Source: Chrysogorgia sp. JL179-B06 (taxonomy: Eukaryota; Cnidaria; Anthozoa; Scleralcyonacea; Chrysogorgiidae). Taken from it: DNA of 64,000 bases. Within the stretch, counting starts at the first letter, position 1; each line of letters opens with the position of its first letter. A program made the position numbers and the translations under genes. Under the pieces are notes generated by a model. That model was given only the letters and a program-made list of their open reading frames with translations. It had not been told where the DNA came from and did no database searches. Of the stretch, positions 36,301 to 44,854 are shown one piece after another. Where the stretch lies: positions 1,440,501-1,504,500 of the forward strand of contig JAYKKM010000506.1 of NCBI GenBank assembly GCA_035772405.1, given 5' to 3'.

Positions 36301-38737
36301 TACGCAAATATAGAGATTGCTGATTAGCTAGATATATAGATAAAGGTAAATATGGTGTTCGAGTCAGCTAAACGATGAAACTGCTAGAACTATATAAAAA
36401 CTTCATTTCCTTGCTGCGGTTTTCGAGCCTAACTTTGGTAACTTTCCCTGTAGAGCTCCAACAACGCTCACCAACGAGGAAACACTCGAGATAAAATGGC
36501 CAATTTGTTCGAGAGGACTTTTCACATTCCTGGCTGCCTCTTCAGCCATTTCTGTCAAAAGAGTTATAATAGAGCGGTTAATGTCAAGGCTGTAATGACC
36601 TCTTCTGCCATGTAGGGCATATGTTTATTTTGGACATGATTTCGACAGACAGACACGGATTTTACATATTCGTAATATTTGGGTCTTCCTGAGCAAAATC
36701 ATAATATATCTTGTCAGCCGAAAATGTCATCTTCATCGACTTTTTTTTATGTTAAAGTTATCGGATGTGATGTCACAAGAGGCATTTTTGTGGCAAGTAA
36801 CAAAAGAAAACTGGTTTGGAATGCCTCTTGTGACATCACATCCGGTAACTTTAACAGCGAAAAACTCTATGAAGATGAAATTTTCAACTGACAATATATA
36901 TTATGATTTTGCTCAGGAAGACCCAAATATTACAGACATGTAATAGTAGCAGAAATACAGTCCTATCAATTTATTCATGTTTCATTCGCTTAATTCTCCG
37001 TCGCAAAAGCAGAAGAATCGAGAGAAGTCATCGGTTCAACGTGGCTGCCATTTTTAAATTTTAGCGCGAACTTTGCGAGAGGAAATTGACCAGCGGAAAA
37101 AAATTACGTAAGAAAGTTTTCGCTCGAAAAAGTTGCCAGTGGAAATGCAGCTTTAGAACAACATACCTTTGGCTAGCCGAGCATTTTTCTCTTGAACCGC
37201 TTTCACCATCTCCAACATTTGTTTGTGTTCTCCTTTACGGTGTTCTTGCGCCATTTTCAAACTATCCTCCATGAACTGTTTGTTCTTGTCTGCCACATCT
37301 TTCAGCATCATCATATTTGCTCTCATGTTTTCTTGCATATTCTCCGTTTGTTCGCTCATTCGTTGCATGTAGTCCTCTCTGAATTGTGAAATGGAGGTAA
37401 CTGAGTGCTTTTTCGTTTTGTTTTGTAGGCGATCACAAAAAAAGTTTCGTTGTTTAGCGTTCATCTGACGAAGATTATTGTAGTTCAAGTTCTTATAGTT
37501 CCTCATACGAGATATGATATATAATATATATGATTATTTCAACAGTAGAGTGATTAGGGTTATCGATTTCAACCTAGACGAGTTCTTACAGCAATAATTT
37601 CGTCTAGGTTCTTGCCTGAGGAACTAGAAGAATCCTTGTCAGATGAACGCTGAAAACGAAACTCGTTGTGATCGCCTACAAAACAAAAAAATTCGTTCCT
37701 AAAAAACGTTCCTAAAATTTCGCTTTGCTACAATCATTTCCTAACCTTTCTTCCTCTTTCATGTTGTCTATCTTCTGGTTATACTCCATCGTCAATGCCT
37801 CTGCTTGTCGCTTGTTCTCCTCCATCTCTTCCACCACCACGGCCTCAATGTGTCTTTGTTCTTCGAACATCTTCTCGAGTTTCGTGGACATTTCGGCTGC
37901 TCTTTGCTGCTCGGCGAACTCTTCCTTCTTGAAGTCCTCCAGCTTGGCGAATGTCTTCTCCTCGGACTTCATAAACTCCGTGAAAACTTCATAGACCTTC
38001 TCCTTTGCGGGACCTTTACTCTTGGCTCTGTAGTTCACCTCGAATTCCTTGAGGTCTTCTTTGAGCTTCTTAAAGGTGTAACCTTTGTTGTTTCCCGACA
38101 CGTTTTTCGCTATCGGTTCGTAAAGTGCTTCGCGAAGACGCTGGCAGTATTCGTGGGATTTTTCATAGTTCACTCTCCAATAATCGTGATACAGACCTGA
38201 CTCCTGTGTCGTGTTGGGTGTCCTTCCTGGATGTGCAAAAATACATTTCGATGTTTTTCTCGCGAGATAGAAATTTTTTATCATTTTCGATATTTTTGTT
38301 GTTGTCAATGTTTTAGTTTCTGTTTGTCGTTGTGGTTGTCGTTGACGACGAGGTCGTCAATGGCTACTGCTAACATCCTTTGTGCTGTTGTCATCGGTCA
38401 TTGTTTTTTTGTTTTCCTTGATAACAAGTTGCTGTTGTTGTTGTTGTCGTTACTGTTGTTGTTGTTGTTGTCGTCGTTGTCGTCGTTGTTGCTGCTCATT
38501 ACTGTTGTTGTTGTTATTGTTGCTCGTTACATGTTGTTGTTGTTGTTGCTGTTGTTCGTTACTGCTGTTGCTGTAATGGTGGTTGTTGTTGTTGCTGTTG
38601 TTATTGTTGTTACTGTTGCTCGTTACTGTTGTTGCTGTTATTGTTGTTGCTGTTGCTTGTTACTGTTGTTGGAGTTGCTGTTGTTGTTCGTTACTGTTGT
38701 TGCTGTAATGGTTGTTGCTGTTGCTTGTTGTTGTTGC

Positions 38738-38769
<32 letters not shown>

Positions 38770-41609
38770 AGGTGTATCGTTATTATTCTAATCATCTTAT
38801 TACTATTTTTTTGTTTTTCTCATGGTCTTTTTGTTATCATGTTACTCTGACTCTTGCCATCCTCAATACTTTTATCTCTTTCGTTTCCTCTTTCTTTTTC
38901 TATTTCTGTTTTATTATCAACACACATTTTCTCACCACACACAATACTTTCAGATTCTCATATATCCAAACGACATACCCTTTGAACCAAAAACTGCCTC
39001 TTGTAAGCGACTCGTGAACTTTGCCTGTTGGACTTCGTTGCATAGTGGTCCCAGTCCCTTTCTTACGTTCTCCTTCGCCACACTGTAACATTTCCTGTGT
39101 AAACTTAACAACGTATCTCCATCGTCTTGTCCTACACACAATTGTTAAAAGAAAGAGAAATATTTTGAGTTAACAATAGCTGCGGTAACTAAACATCTTC
39201 TACATTTATACTGGCGATCACCATACCTCCATCTGCTTCCATCGGCTCCTCTCCGCGAGCATCCAAACCAGCGGTCATGCCTTGTTTGTAAATCGCCACA
39301 GCCTCTTGGTGAAAGCGCTCGGCCAGAATTCTCAGCGAGGTCTCCCAACTCGTCTCAATCACGGGTATGGCACCGGGAGTGTTGACCGCTTCAACGTACG
39401 TTTCTAACATACAGGCGAGCTGCGATCCCGTCACGTGGGTATCTACAAATTGAATGAATGATTTCATCTGACGTCATCGAAATTTGAAATATGAATTTCT
39501 GTGACGTCATCAATTTATTTGACGTCATCAATTTATGTGACGTCATCAATTTATGTGACGTCATCAATTTATGTGACGTCATCCATTTATATGACGTCAT
39601 CCATTTATATGACGTCATCCATTTATATGACGTCATCAATGTGTATGACGTCATCAATTTATGTGACGTCTCGATTTGCGTGACGTCATCAATTTATGTG
39701 ACGTCATCCATTTATATGACGTCATCCATTTATATGACGTCATCAATTTATGGCAACAACTGGCACACAATTGGCGAAACTTCGTTTGCAACAGCTGGTG
39801 TAAACAATTCGTTTACCGGTTTTGTATCCTGCTTTTGGCCGTACCCTTTCCAGGATATGCGTAATAACTTCTGTGACGCCTTCGTTGAACTTCGGTGAGA
39901 GTTTCTTCTCGCTTGATTCCACGTTCCGCATGACCTCGGGGTCGTCAGAGGGGACTGGTAACGTGACGCAGTCGATCGACGGGAAGAACATCTTGATGGC
40001 GCGAGCAACCTTGTCACTCGTCTTTTCCTCGAAACCACCACTGCTAGACTTTAACACTCTTTCCTAAGACGAAAGAAGCATTGTGGTTTAAGAATGAAGT
40101 CAAGTCTAGTGCCACCGTCATGTTTGGACTTTTTTTATATATTCATAATCTTAATAGCACTTTCTGATAAAATTGCTAAAAGCCCAAACCACGAGATAAC
40201 CACTTTAAAAATCATCTTCACATTGCCTTTACCATCAGGAATGTTTTTGCGTCGATTTCGTTTCCTCTTTCATCCGTTGGGATTAAGTTGACATCTCTGA
40301 GGAGCCAAAGAAAATCTGGAAATACTGCTGCGAAGCGGTTGTAATCTTCTTTTCCTTCTTTATTTACCCTCAAACCTGTCACCAACTTCACAAAACATCT
40401 GTAGAAACGTTAGAGTTTCGTGAAATTAATAAAATTATGGTTAGCACTGGTTAGAGATGCGATCTTGTTTTGTACGCCTAACATCAACTTGACCGATGTT
40501 TGCTGTTAAACAAGTATGTTAAACAAGTACTTACTCTAAGTCTTCCAATTGAGCTTGCTTCGGAACAGATATAGTGTTAAAGACGAAATACGAACTTAAT
40601 AGTATAGTCAACACCAACAACGATATGTCGTTTTTCTTCTCTGCTGATGCAGCGTCGATACCTTCTGTGTCTACTAGCACAATTGTGAAATTTTCATTCT
40701 TGAGTACCTGAGATAAGATTGGACCATCCAAAAAATGAGCGAAAATATTATTCATTAGACATAGTTTGACGCTACTCTGGCTCAGTTTAAAAAGTTTTTT
40801 GAACGTCACTTTAAAAGTTACTGTCCATGACACTCCAATCTAGTGTCTTCATCAGGGGTGATCGTTGTAAAGTTAGGATCCCTATTTATACCCTCATAGA
40901 ACCGATGATGACGTTATTTATTAACAATATGTAAATAAGCTTCTGGTAATAACCCACCGTCATCGTGATTCAATCGGGCGTGGTCGCTATTGATATGCCA
41001 AGCGTCCAGACAACGTCTCTGATGGTACCGCGGATTAGTGGTAATAATTTTTGAATTTTCCTACGTAATCTCATGGTTACGCACACGCGTGCTCCGGCAA
41101 AGCATGCAGAATAGGGTGGTCCTTATTTTATTTATTTTTTATTTTGTATAGTCTCACCCTCTTAAATGGTTCCAATTGGGTTAAAAATGCTGTGCGTAAA
41201 ATTGTATTAAAAACTATTGATATTTGGGGGTATCTCAAGGACCCTGAAAAATTGAAAGAGGTGGTTCAATTTTCGATGTTTCTCAGCCGGATAGGAAAGA
41301 GTTAAAGAGCTAATAGTTCTTTCATTTTTATTCGAGTTACACACAATTTCAGGTAATCTTGGGCTATTTCTATAGCTGTTCGGACGAGGTTGATTCTGAA
41401 TATAACCTTCGTGTTCGAACTGAACTTCGTGCGATTTCAATTTTGACAAAATCACATCGTTTTGCTTCAAAGTCTCTGTATATCTTAGCCATCCGCTCCC
41501 AGAATCGATTTCTTTCTTATACCCTTGTGGTAGTTTGAGCACTCTGGCCCTATACCGCTTCACGCTCTCTAGATGTGCGCATGACCGCTGTTTATCCCAC
41601 AAGCGGTTG

Positions 41610-41677
<68 letters not shown>

Positions 41678-43676
41678 TTTTGTTTTGTTTTATATTTTTA
41701 TTTTCATTTATTTCATTTGTTTTTTCGAATTCAGTCATTTGTGGTTAGACACCTTCAAGATTATACATGTATCTTGCTCATCAAATAAATCTGGTCATAT
41801 AGCGGATGATTATATAATTAATAAAAGCCTTACAATAGGTTGAGGTAATACCATATGTCAAAAGTGAAACATATGTATGTAAAGTCTTATACAATAGCTA
41901 TGTGTCAAAATTGAAAGTGAATCATATGATAAAGTCACTCATTTTAAATATATCCTTACAATATGTTTTTATCAAAAGTGAAACAAAAATAAATAAAACC
42001 CTGCAATAGGTTTATGTGAAACAGATAAAGTCTTATAATAGCATATGTAGCTAGCAATATGTAGCTAGCATATGTAGCCGAGCATATGTAGCTGGCATAT
42101 GTAGCCGAGCATATGTAGCTAGCATATGTAGCTAGCATATGTAGCCGAGCATATGTAGCTAGCATATGTAGCTTGCAATATGTAGCTAGCATATGTAGCT
42201 AGCAATATGTAGCTAGCAATATGTAGCTAGCAATATGTAGCTAGCATATGTAGCTAGCATATGTAGCTAGCATATGTAGCTAGCATATGTAGCCGAGCAC
42301 AATTGCATGTTTGGGTGTCAAAGGATTTTTGCCCGAAAAATAAAAGTCAAATGAACAAAATCAATATTGTTATGAATTTGCTTGAAATTGCCCGAAAACC
42401 TCCCAAATTACGTGAAAATGTTCTCGAATAGGAAAAATTAATATATAATAGGTATGTCAAAAAGTGAAACATAAATTATGTTATGTGAAACATAAATTAA
42501 TTTATGTGAAACATAAATTATTATAATGGTAAATTTTACTTAAGTAAAAGTAAAAGTATGGCAAAAAATATTCCTGAAAAGTACTCGTCTGAAACAAACT
42601 ATATATTCTCGAACCACTAACCAACATGACAAATGATAATTGATAATCTGGTACTGTACTTTAATCTGGCCGCTGTTTGGCGGCGCCAACTCAACAGTTG
42701 GCAATCACCTGCACATGCAAAACCAACTTCACGCGATTTCTCCACTCTAGATCTCCAGCGGATGGCTCCGCGTTCCGAATTTTTATTTTTTTACTTTGCC
42801 GATAAAACAAAAAGTAACGAAGTAAAAAAGTAATTATTTAACAAACATTTTACTTTGTTACAAGTAAAACGTATTTGTTAAAAATATACTTCGTTACAAG
42901 TAAACACTGAACATAAAGCCTTATACAATAGGTATATATGTCACAAAGTGAAGCTAAGGTTGTGTGCTCATGCAGTTATCAGAAACAGAAATTGTTGTGA
43001 CTATTTAAGTATATAAGGATATCGAAAATGGTATATCAATGAAAAAGTAGTTAAGTTGGTATCGTATCGAAGGTGAACTCCTGGTATCGCCTAAAGGCGG
43101 GTCATCACCTACCTATACTATCAAGTTTTGTGATTGGTTGATTCAAACAATAAAACAATAAAATCAACCACAAAGAAACCAATGTCCTAACCCTATCACT
43201 TTTGTTCCATATAGCCAATCACAAAACCTGTTCATTTTAGGTACGTATTTACCCCTAAAGGCCACTATATTGCAAATATATGTGCATCTATTATTACTTT
43301 GAAATCTATGAAACTCGTACCAGACTTTTCACCATACCTGGGTTCCGATCCATATCCCAAATGTCTCGGGGTCCATGCTATGACCAAGATTGAACGCGTC
43401 GGATGAACCAATAATTCGAGACAACAAATAAGATTTCCCACTTCTCGCCATTCCAGCTATCGACAACACGGCGACACGTTCTCGGATTTGTGATAAAACT
43501 GCCACAGTCGATGGAACAATTTCCAAATGCGTCCGTGCCACTGACGGCGAGTGAGTCAGTGTGCCGGTCGCTGGGTCGTATTTGACGTTGTTCGGAAGAA
43601 CTAGCGGTAGAGATGTGGCCTGACTTGAGCCTGCGTCTTTGGCAGACAATAAAGACACTTTCTCAAATTTCTCCAT
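21003..43676 (-). CDS. GBP-like large GTPase on the minus strand (9 exons)
   Basis: The exons in transcript order are 43676-43338, 40707-40535, 40398-40233, 40063-39817, 39442-39227, 39131-38979, 38226-37746, 37378-37167 and, by phase, 21391-21003. All junctions are GT-AG and in phase; the product is about 790 residues. It has the GBP G domain (GMARSGKS, GIWIG, VDTEGID, FLWLLRDV), a helical domain (YTFKKLKEDLKEFEVNYRAK), a coiled coil (Lys/Glu/Gln/Met-rich) and a hydrophobic C-terminal segment. That suggests membrane anchoring by transmembrane helices instead of prenylation. Exon 1 is in duplicated unit B, head-to-head with the plus GBP of that unit. All other exons are single-copy. The 15.8-kb last intron contains another gene on the opposite strand. 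The assignment of the last exon is the weakest part, because the exon at 19687 is also phase-compatible. Confidence 0.8.
21454..21929. mobile_element. hAT-like non-autonomous element (CACTGATCTC ends)
   Basis: Both ends are present: CACTGATCTCGAAAGAAG at 21454 and its inverted counterpart ending GAGATCAGTG at 21929. The interior is shared with 5580-6050, 25319-25788 and 48340-48952. No clear target duplication here. Confidence 0.6.
22270..22800 (+). repeat. Degenerate CTTGTGTTTGTG tandem repeats
   Basis: Two blocks (about 22290-22490 and 22610-22795) of imperfect TGTGCTTGTGTTTGTG repeats, separated by a unique stretch. Both are preceded by GTAGCAGTGGGTTTTCG, so the block itself was duplicated. 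The Val/Leu/Phe/Cys-rich open frames are repeat products. Confidence 0.75.
23054..24466. mobile_element. Nested foldback elements
   Basis: Outer arms of about 140 bp (23054-23191 and about 24327-24466) are near-perfect inverted repeats containing CAAGACGAGATTATTGAAAA. Between them lies a second foldback element (about 23196-24251) related to 19771-20928, and inside that a retroposon fragment (23652-24062). The order of nesting gives the order of insertion. Confidence 0.7.
23652..24062 (+). mobile_element. 5'-truncated non-LTR retroposon
   Basis: Encodes SFGPMLWSRLSSDIRNSTSL...FK-like residues through IRKLDISSLLENN and a stop at 23811. This is the C-terminus typical of CR1/L2-like reverse transcriptase proteins. 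A 3' untranslated part follows and ends in a TTGTATTGTATTGTG tail. It interrupts the foldback element whose uninterrupted relative is at about 19970. Confidence 0.6.
24624..24686 (+). CDS. Possible short terminal exon (weak)
   Basis: A good acceptor (TTGTGGTTGTATGCAG) precedes 20 codons, ATKPSDEKECIYRKLDNNVI, and then TAA. The tail holds a YxxL motif. No upstream exon of matching phase 0 was identified. It may be the last exon of an unrecognised plus-strand gene or chance. Confidence 0.2.
   Translation, partial: ATKPSDEKECIYRKLDNNVI
25154..25309. mobile_element. Near-perfect foldback MITE (AAGCCTGGTTTCCATATG ends)
   Basis: 156 bp with arms of about 75 bp: the left arm runs from AAGCCTGGTTTCCATATGGT and its reverse complement ends at 25309. 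Similar termini occur at 46745-46825 in unit B (GTGGTTTCCATATGATCGC and its complement). No coding capacity. Confidence 0.75.
25319..25788. mobile_element. hAT-like non-autonomous element (third copy)
   Basis: Ends CACTGATCTCGAAAGAAG and GAGATCAGTG, with the same interior as 21454-21929. It lies ten bases from the preceding foldback MITE. Confidence 0.6.
25790..29740. other. Gene-poor stretch within the long intron of the minus GBP
   Basis: I see no convincing exon. It contains a hairpin at 27076-27201 (ends GTTATTTACCG and CGGTAAATAAC). A segment at about 27770-27850 is shared with the unit A insertion (CATGTTTGTTTACGTTTGAA). There are also three 11-base repeats AGCACCTGCTC near 28880-28915 and three 20-base repeats GTCGACAAATATATTTTGTC at 29231-29292. 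The open frames are short and lack family features. Confidence 0.5.
29741..30141 (-). mobile_element. 5'-truncated non-LTR retroposon with 19-bp target duplication
   Basis: The perfect 19-base direct repeat CAACACTTAACGCTACGAA at 29741-29759 and 30123-30141 brackets about 363 bp. Its minus strand encodes the end of a retrotransposon polymerase (RSRLRWLGHVLRKDDGDWVK, then GRGRPRMTWSQVVERDMRES), with a 3' end rich in TTG. The insert is classic target-primed reverse transcription debris. The plus-strand Ser/Pro-rich frames here are antisense shadows. Confidence 0.85.
30231..34950 (+). CDS. ETAA1-like RPA-binding acidic repeat protein (nested gene)
   Basis: The exons are 30231-30300 (ATG at 30251, MSQRDSQKDQEQEQLKR), 30902-32205 and 34709-34950, with phases 2 and 1 consistent across the joins; about 530 residues. 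Near the N-terminus are acidic stretches with aromatics (DDSFEWTEDDMDELILTCQ and KSWEMNFGEDDSLLESAAQ). The middle is a VSRVPS repeat. Exon 2 ends with CLLFGDNIAALFEDFNFE. The last exon ends IYSKDEIERKRLEAQQRRLA followed by a basic tail and stop, which fits the RPA32C-binding helix shared by ETAA1, TIPIN, UNG2 and SMARCAL1. A C-terminal RPA motif plus an acidic Trp-containing N-terminal motif suggests an ETAA1-type activator of ATR at single-stranded DNA. This is inference: no full-length domain is recognisable. The gene lies antisense in the 15.8-kb last intron of the minus GBP. If exon 2 reads through its donor, a shorter form stops at 32303. Confidence 0.5.
31370..31800 (+). repeat. Coding tandem repeat TCGGTGTCTCGAGTTCCG
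   Basis: Within exon 2 of the ETAA1-like gene, about 18 imperfect units encode S-V-S-R-V-P-S with A/D-A-T spacers. The DNA identity between units is high and GC content is well above the surroundings, which suggests recent expansion. The antisense frame (TDGTRDTDVA repeats) is open as a by-product. Confidence 0.85.
32732..33051. mobile_element. TTAA-flanked palindromic MITE
   Basis: 320 bp, ends AGTGCCTATAACCCTTGT and complement, with TTAA at 32728-32731 and 33052-33055. The inner part resembles the hairpin element at about 36660-36945 (GTTACCGGATATGACATCA-type core). It lies in the second intron of the ETAA1-like gene. Confidence 0.8.
33056..34708. other. Intron 2 remainder of ETAA1-like gene
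   Basis: No exon recognised. It contains dispersed sequence such as CGTGTTTCTATAACTC repeated near 34050 and 34455 and a palindromic CTCCAACTCTACATGGACTC segment near 33592. Confidence 0.4.
35094..35099 (+). terminator. Candidate polyadenylation signal of ETAA1-like gene
   Basis: AATAAA lies 144 bases after the stop at 34950 in an AT-rich 3' region. It is the first canonical signal downstream. Assignment is by position. Confidence 0.45.
35160..36300. mobile_element. Composite foldback element
   Basis: Outer inverted arms lie at about 35165-35260 and 36205-36300 (including GTGACTGACGTTTC and its complement). Inside, further inverted arms lie at about 35785-35895 and 36065-36175 (ATGATAGAGTAACACCTTTT). 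A partial AGTGTCCCTG-type MITE begins near 35352. Non-coding. Confidence 0.55.
36660..36945. mobile_element. Palindromic MITE
   Basis: The ends read GTAATATTTGGGTCTTCCTG and its reverse complement near 36915-36940. The centre contains the inverted pair GATGTGATGTCACAAGAGGC. It is related in its core to 32732-33051. Confidence 0.6.
37167..37378 (-). CDS. Minus GBP exon 8 (coiled coil)
   Basis: Encodes 70 codons of Met/Gln/Glu/Lys-rich helix (REDYMQRMSEQTENMQENMR). It ends LAK plus one base in phase 1 at a GTATGT donor. It corresponds in position and phase to exon 12 of the plus-strand genes, which also ends in Lys plus one base. Confidence 0.75.
37746..39442 (-). CDS. Minus GBP exons 5-7 (helical domain)
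   Basis: Exon 5 (39442-39227) encodes LACMLETYVEAVNTPGAIPV, the first helix and turn after the G domain. Exon 6 (39131-38979) encodes DTLLSLHRKCYSVAKENVRK. Exon 7 (38226-37746) encodes HDYWRVNYEKSHEYCQRLRE through the coiled coil FAKLEDFKKEEFAEQQRAAE. The introns between these exons carry the CRE array (exons 4-5) and a GTT repeat (exons 6-7). Confidence 0.8.
38425..38770. repeat. GTT trinucleotide array in intron 6 of minus GBP
   Basis: Nearly continuous TTG/GTT triplets with CTG and TCG variants and recurring GCTCGTTACTG spacers. The Leu/Val/Cys-rich plus-strand open frame is a repeat artefact. On the transcript strand it reads as AAC/CAA repeats. Confidence 0.9.
39468..39745. repeat. 18-bp tandem array of perfect CRE palindromes
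   Basis: Fifteen units of TGACGTCATCAATTTATG-like sequence. Fourteen contain an exact TGACGTCA and one is changed to TGACGTCT (near 39667). It lies in the intron between exons 4 and 5 of the minus GBP, from 26 bases outside exon 5 to about 70 bases from exon 4. TGACGTCA is the CREB/ATF consensus. Binding here is inference. Confidence 0.9.
39817..40707 (-). CDS. Minus GBP exons 2-4 (rest of G domain)
   Basis: Exon 2 (40707-40535) has VDTEGID and the helix DISLLVLTILLSSYFVF. Exon 3 (40398-40233) has FPDFLWLLRDVNLIPTDERG, containing the RD motif. Exon 4 (40063-39817) has KTSDKVARAIKMFFPSIDC and ends with GYKTG plus one base in phase 1. Intron positions between the G-domain parts match the plus-strand genes, except that the minus gene splits after the switch-I motif while the plus genes split just after the P-loop. 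Confidence 0.85.
41611..41673. repeat. AT dinucleotide tract at duplication boundary
   Basis: About 30 TA units followed by TTTTGTTTTG repeats. The homologous position in unit C is also an AT tract (62944-63041), and homology between units starts here. Confidence 0.85.
42040..42298. repeat. 13-bp VNTR (CATATGTAGCTAG), expanded in unit B
   Basis: About 19 copies of CATATGTAGCTAG with CCGAG variants. Unit A has a single copy at about 837-853 between the same flanks, so the expansion followed duplication or A contracted. Confidence 0.85.
43338..43676 (-). CDS. Minus GBP exon 1 (P-loop exon)
   Basis: Encodes 113 residues from MEKFEK to GIWIGTQ in phase 0, including the P-loop GMARSGKS and the switch-I motif. 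Exon 2 continues directly with VLKNENFTIVLVDTEGID, which confirms that the chain GIWIGTQ-VLKNENF is authentic. The A-unit twin is at 1679-2017. Confidence 0.85.
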
Positions 43677-44854
43677 GTTTGTCTCTCAACTATACTTCAA
43701 GCACGAGATCAAGAAAGTTTCTGCCTTATTTATTCCGAGAGGTCTTGCTATATGATGTTGAAGTCAACCTGAATTGACAATATGAAGGCGCGTGATTAAT
43801 TTATTTGTTATCAGAAGCCAAAGTTGATGACCTCACGACGAAATTCTGGGAAAGCACCGCACTTCAAATCCCCGGTGATGAGTTTGCACTTTCACTTTAG
43901 TTTCAAGGTATTTCACTTTAATATGAAAGAGATAAAATATCGTTTACTTTGTAAGACCGCGCTTGTTTGATCAACAAAAGCATACTCCGATCTATTTCTG
44001 TGAGTTTGGAATTCGTTGTACTAGTAAACTCACGCGGTAACTATAATTAATCATGCAACTACATTTTTATCAGACGTATGAATATGTAATCCAGTCACTT
44101 GTATATTGGCTATACCTGTACATACACATTTTCATTTTCATATGCATATATATTTCAGTTTTTCTTTCATATATCATCTTCGTTCTTATACCTGTTGATT
44201 GTTAAAGTGGTTTACTTTTGTTAGAGAACAAGAGGGCTGACCTGCAATTGTTGAACAATAACATTTCTTCCAGACAAAGAGCATGACAAATTATAATCCT
44301 CTGCATGCAGGAGTATATTCCTAAAATACTACATTATTTATATCATTTCAGAACGACAGTTTAAACGGCATAGCTTCATGTGTCAGTTTTAATTGCTTTA
44401 AAGTATTTAAAAGAAAGAAGAATGGATACAGACCTAAGCTATTTATAAAAAAACTTGCCTTAGCTTGTTATTATTCGCCAGTCATGATACGACAGTGTAC
44501 ACGCAACGGGGGATAACCCAGGGTAGTAATGCTGGGATAAATATCTTTGTGTTGGTCTTGTGTGTCACCGTATAGGGACTGTTTCTAACACCAATATATT
44601 AACCATTAATTACCTCAATATACTAACCATATATAACTATAACCCGAAGAGCCCATCCTCAAGGGAAACCATTCTATGTAATGCTGTAACTCGATATCAG
44701 CTGTCTCTTTTTCACTTCCTATTTATCATGCAGAAAGGAAGTGCATCTTGCATATATTAAAATAAATAGCAATTCTTCATTTTCACAACGCCGAAAGTGC
44801 AACAGAAGCTGTAACCCTCGCTGGAGCATACAGTTCACTGGTTCAGTCGGCAAA
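43677..44854. promoter_or_regulatory. Shared divergent promoter region (unit B)
   Basis: A 1.18-kb head-to-head interval nearly identical to 2018-3193. The paired TTTCACTT motifs are at 43890-43897 and 43911-43918, again 21 bp apart, and the TATA-like and ISRE-like motifs are kept. The minus gene driven from here is the one with visible downstream exons. Confidence 0.5.

Larger units (their letters stand above)
40708..43337. other. Intron 1 of minus GBP, spanning the unit B left boundary
   Basis: From 40708 to about 41600 the DNA is single-copy and has no recognised exon. The sequence homologous to units A and C begins at the AT tract at about 41611. It then contains the empty hAT site (41768-41775), a 13-bp VNTR and the AAGTAAAAGT element. 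About 43075-43280 is a B-only insertion relative to A. Confidence 0.55.

Noticed and set aside
37712..38308. 198-codon minus-strand frame as a stand-alone protein
   Set aside because: Only 38226-37746 is coding. The N-terminal codons before HPGRTPN are intron and the C-terminal codons after the GTTAGG donor are intron.
38231..38850. Leu/Val/Cys-rich plus-strand frame of 186 codons
   Set aside because: Direct translation of the GTT repeat and antisense to the intron next to GBP exon 7.
39391..39898. Repeated MTSYKW and INLCDV frames on both strands
   Set aside because: Products of the 18-bp CRE array; no start context or conservation.
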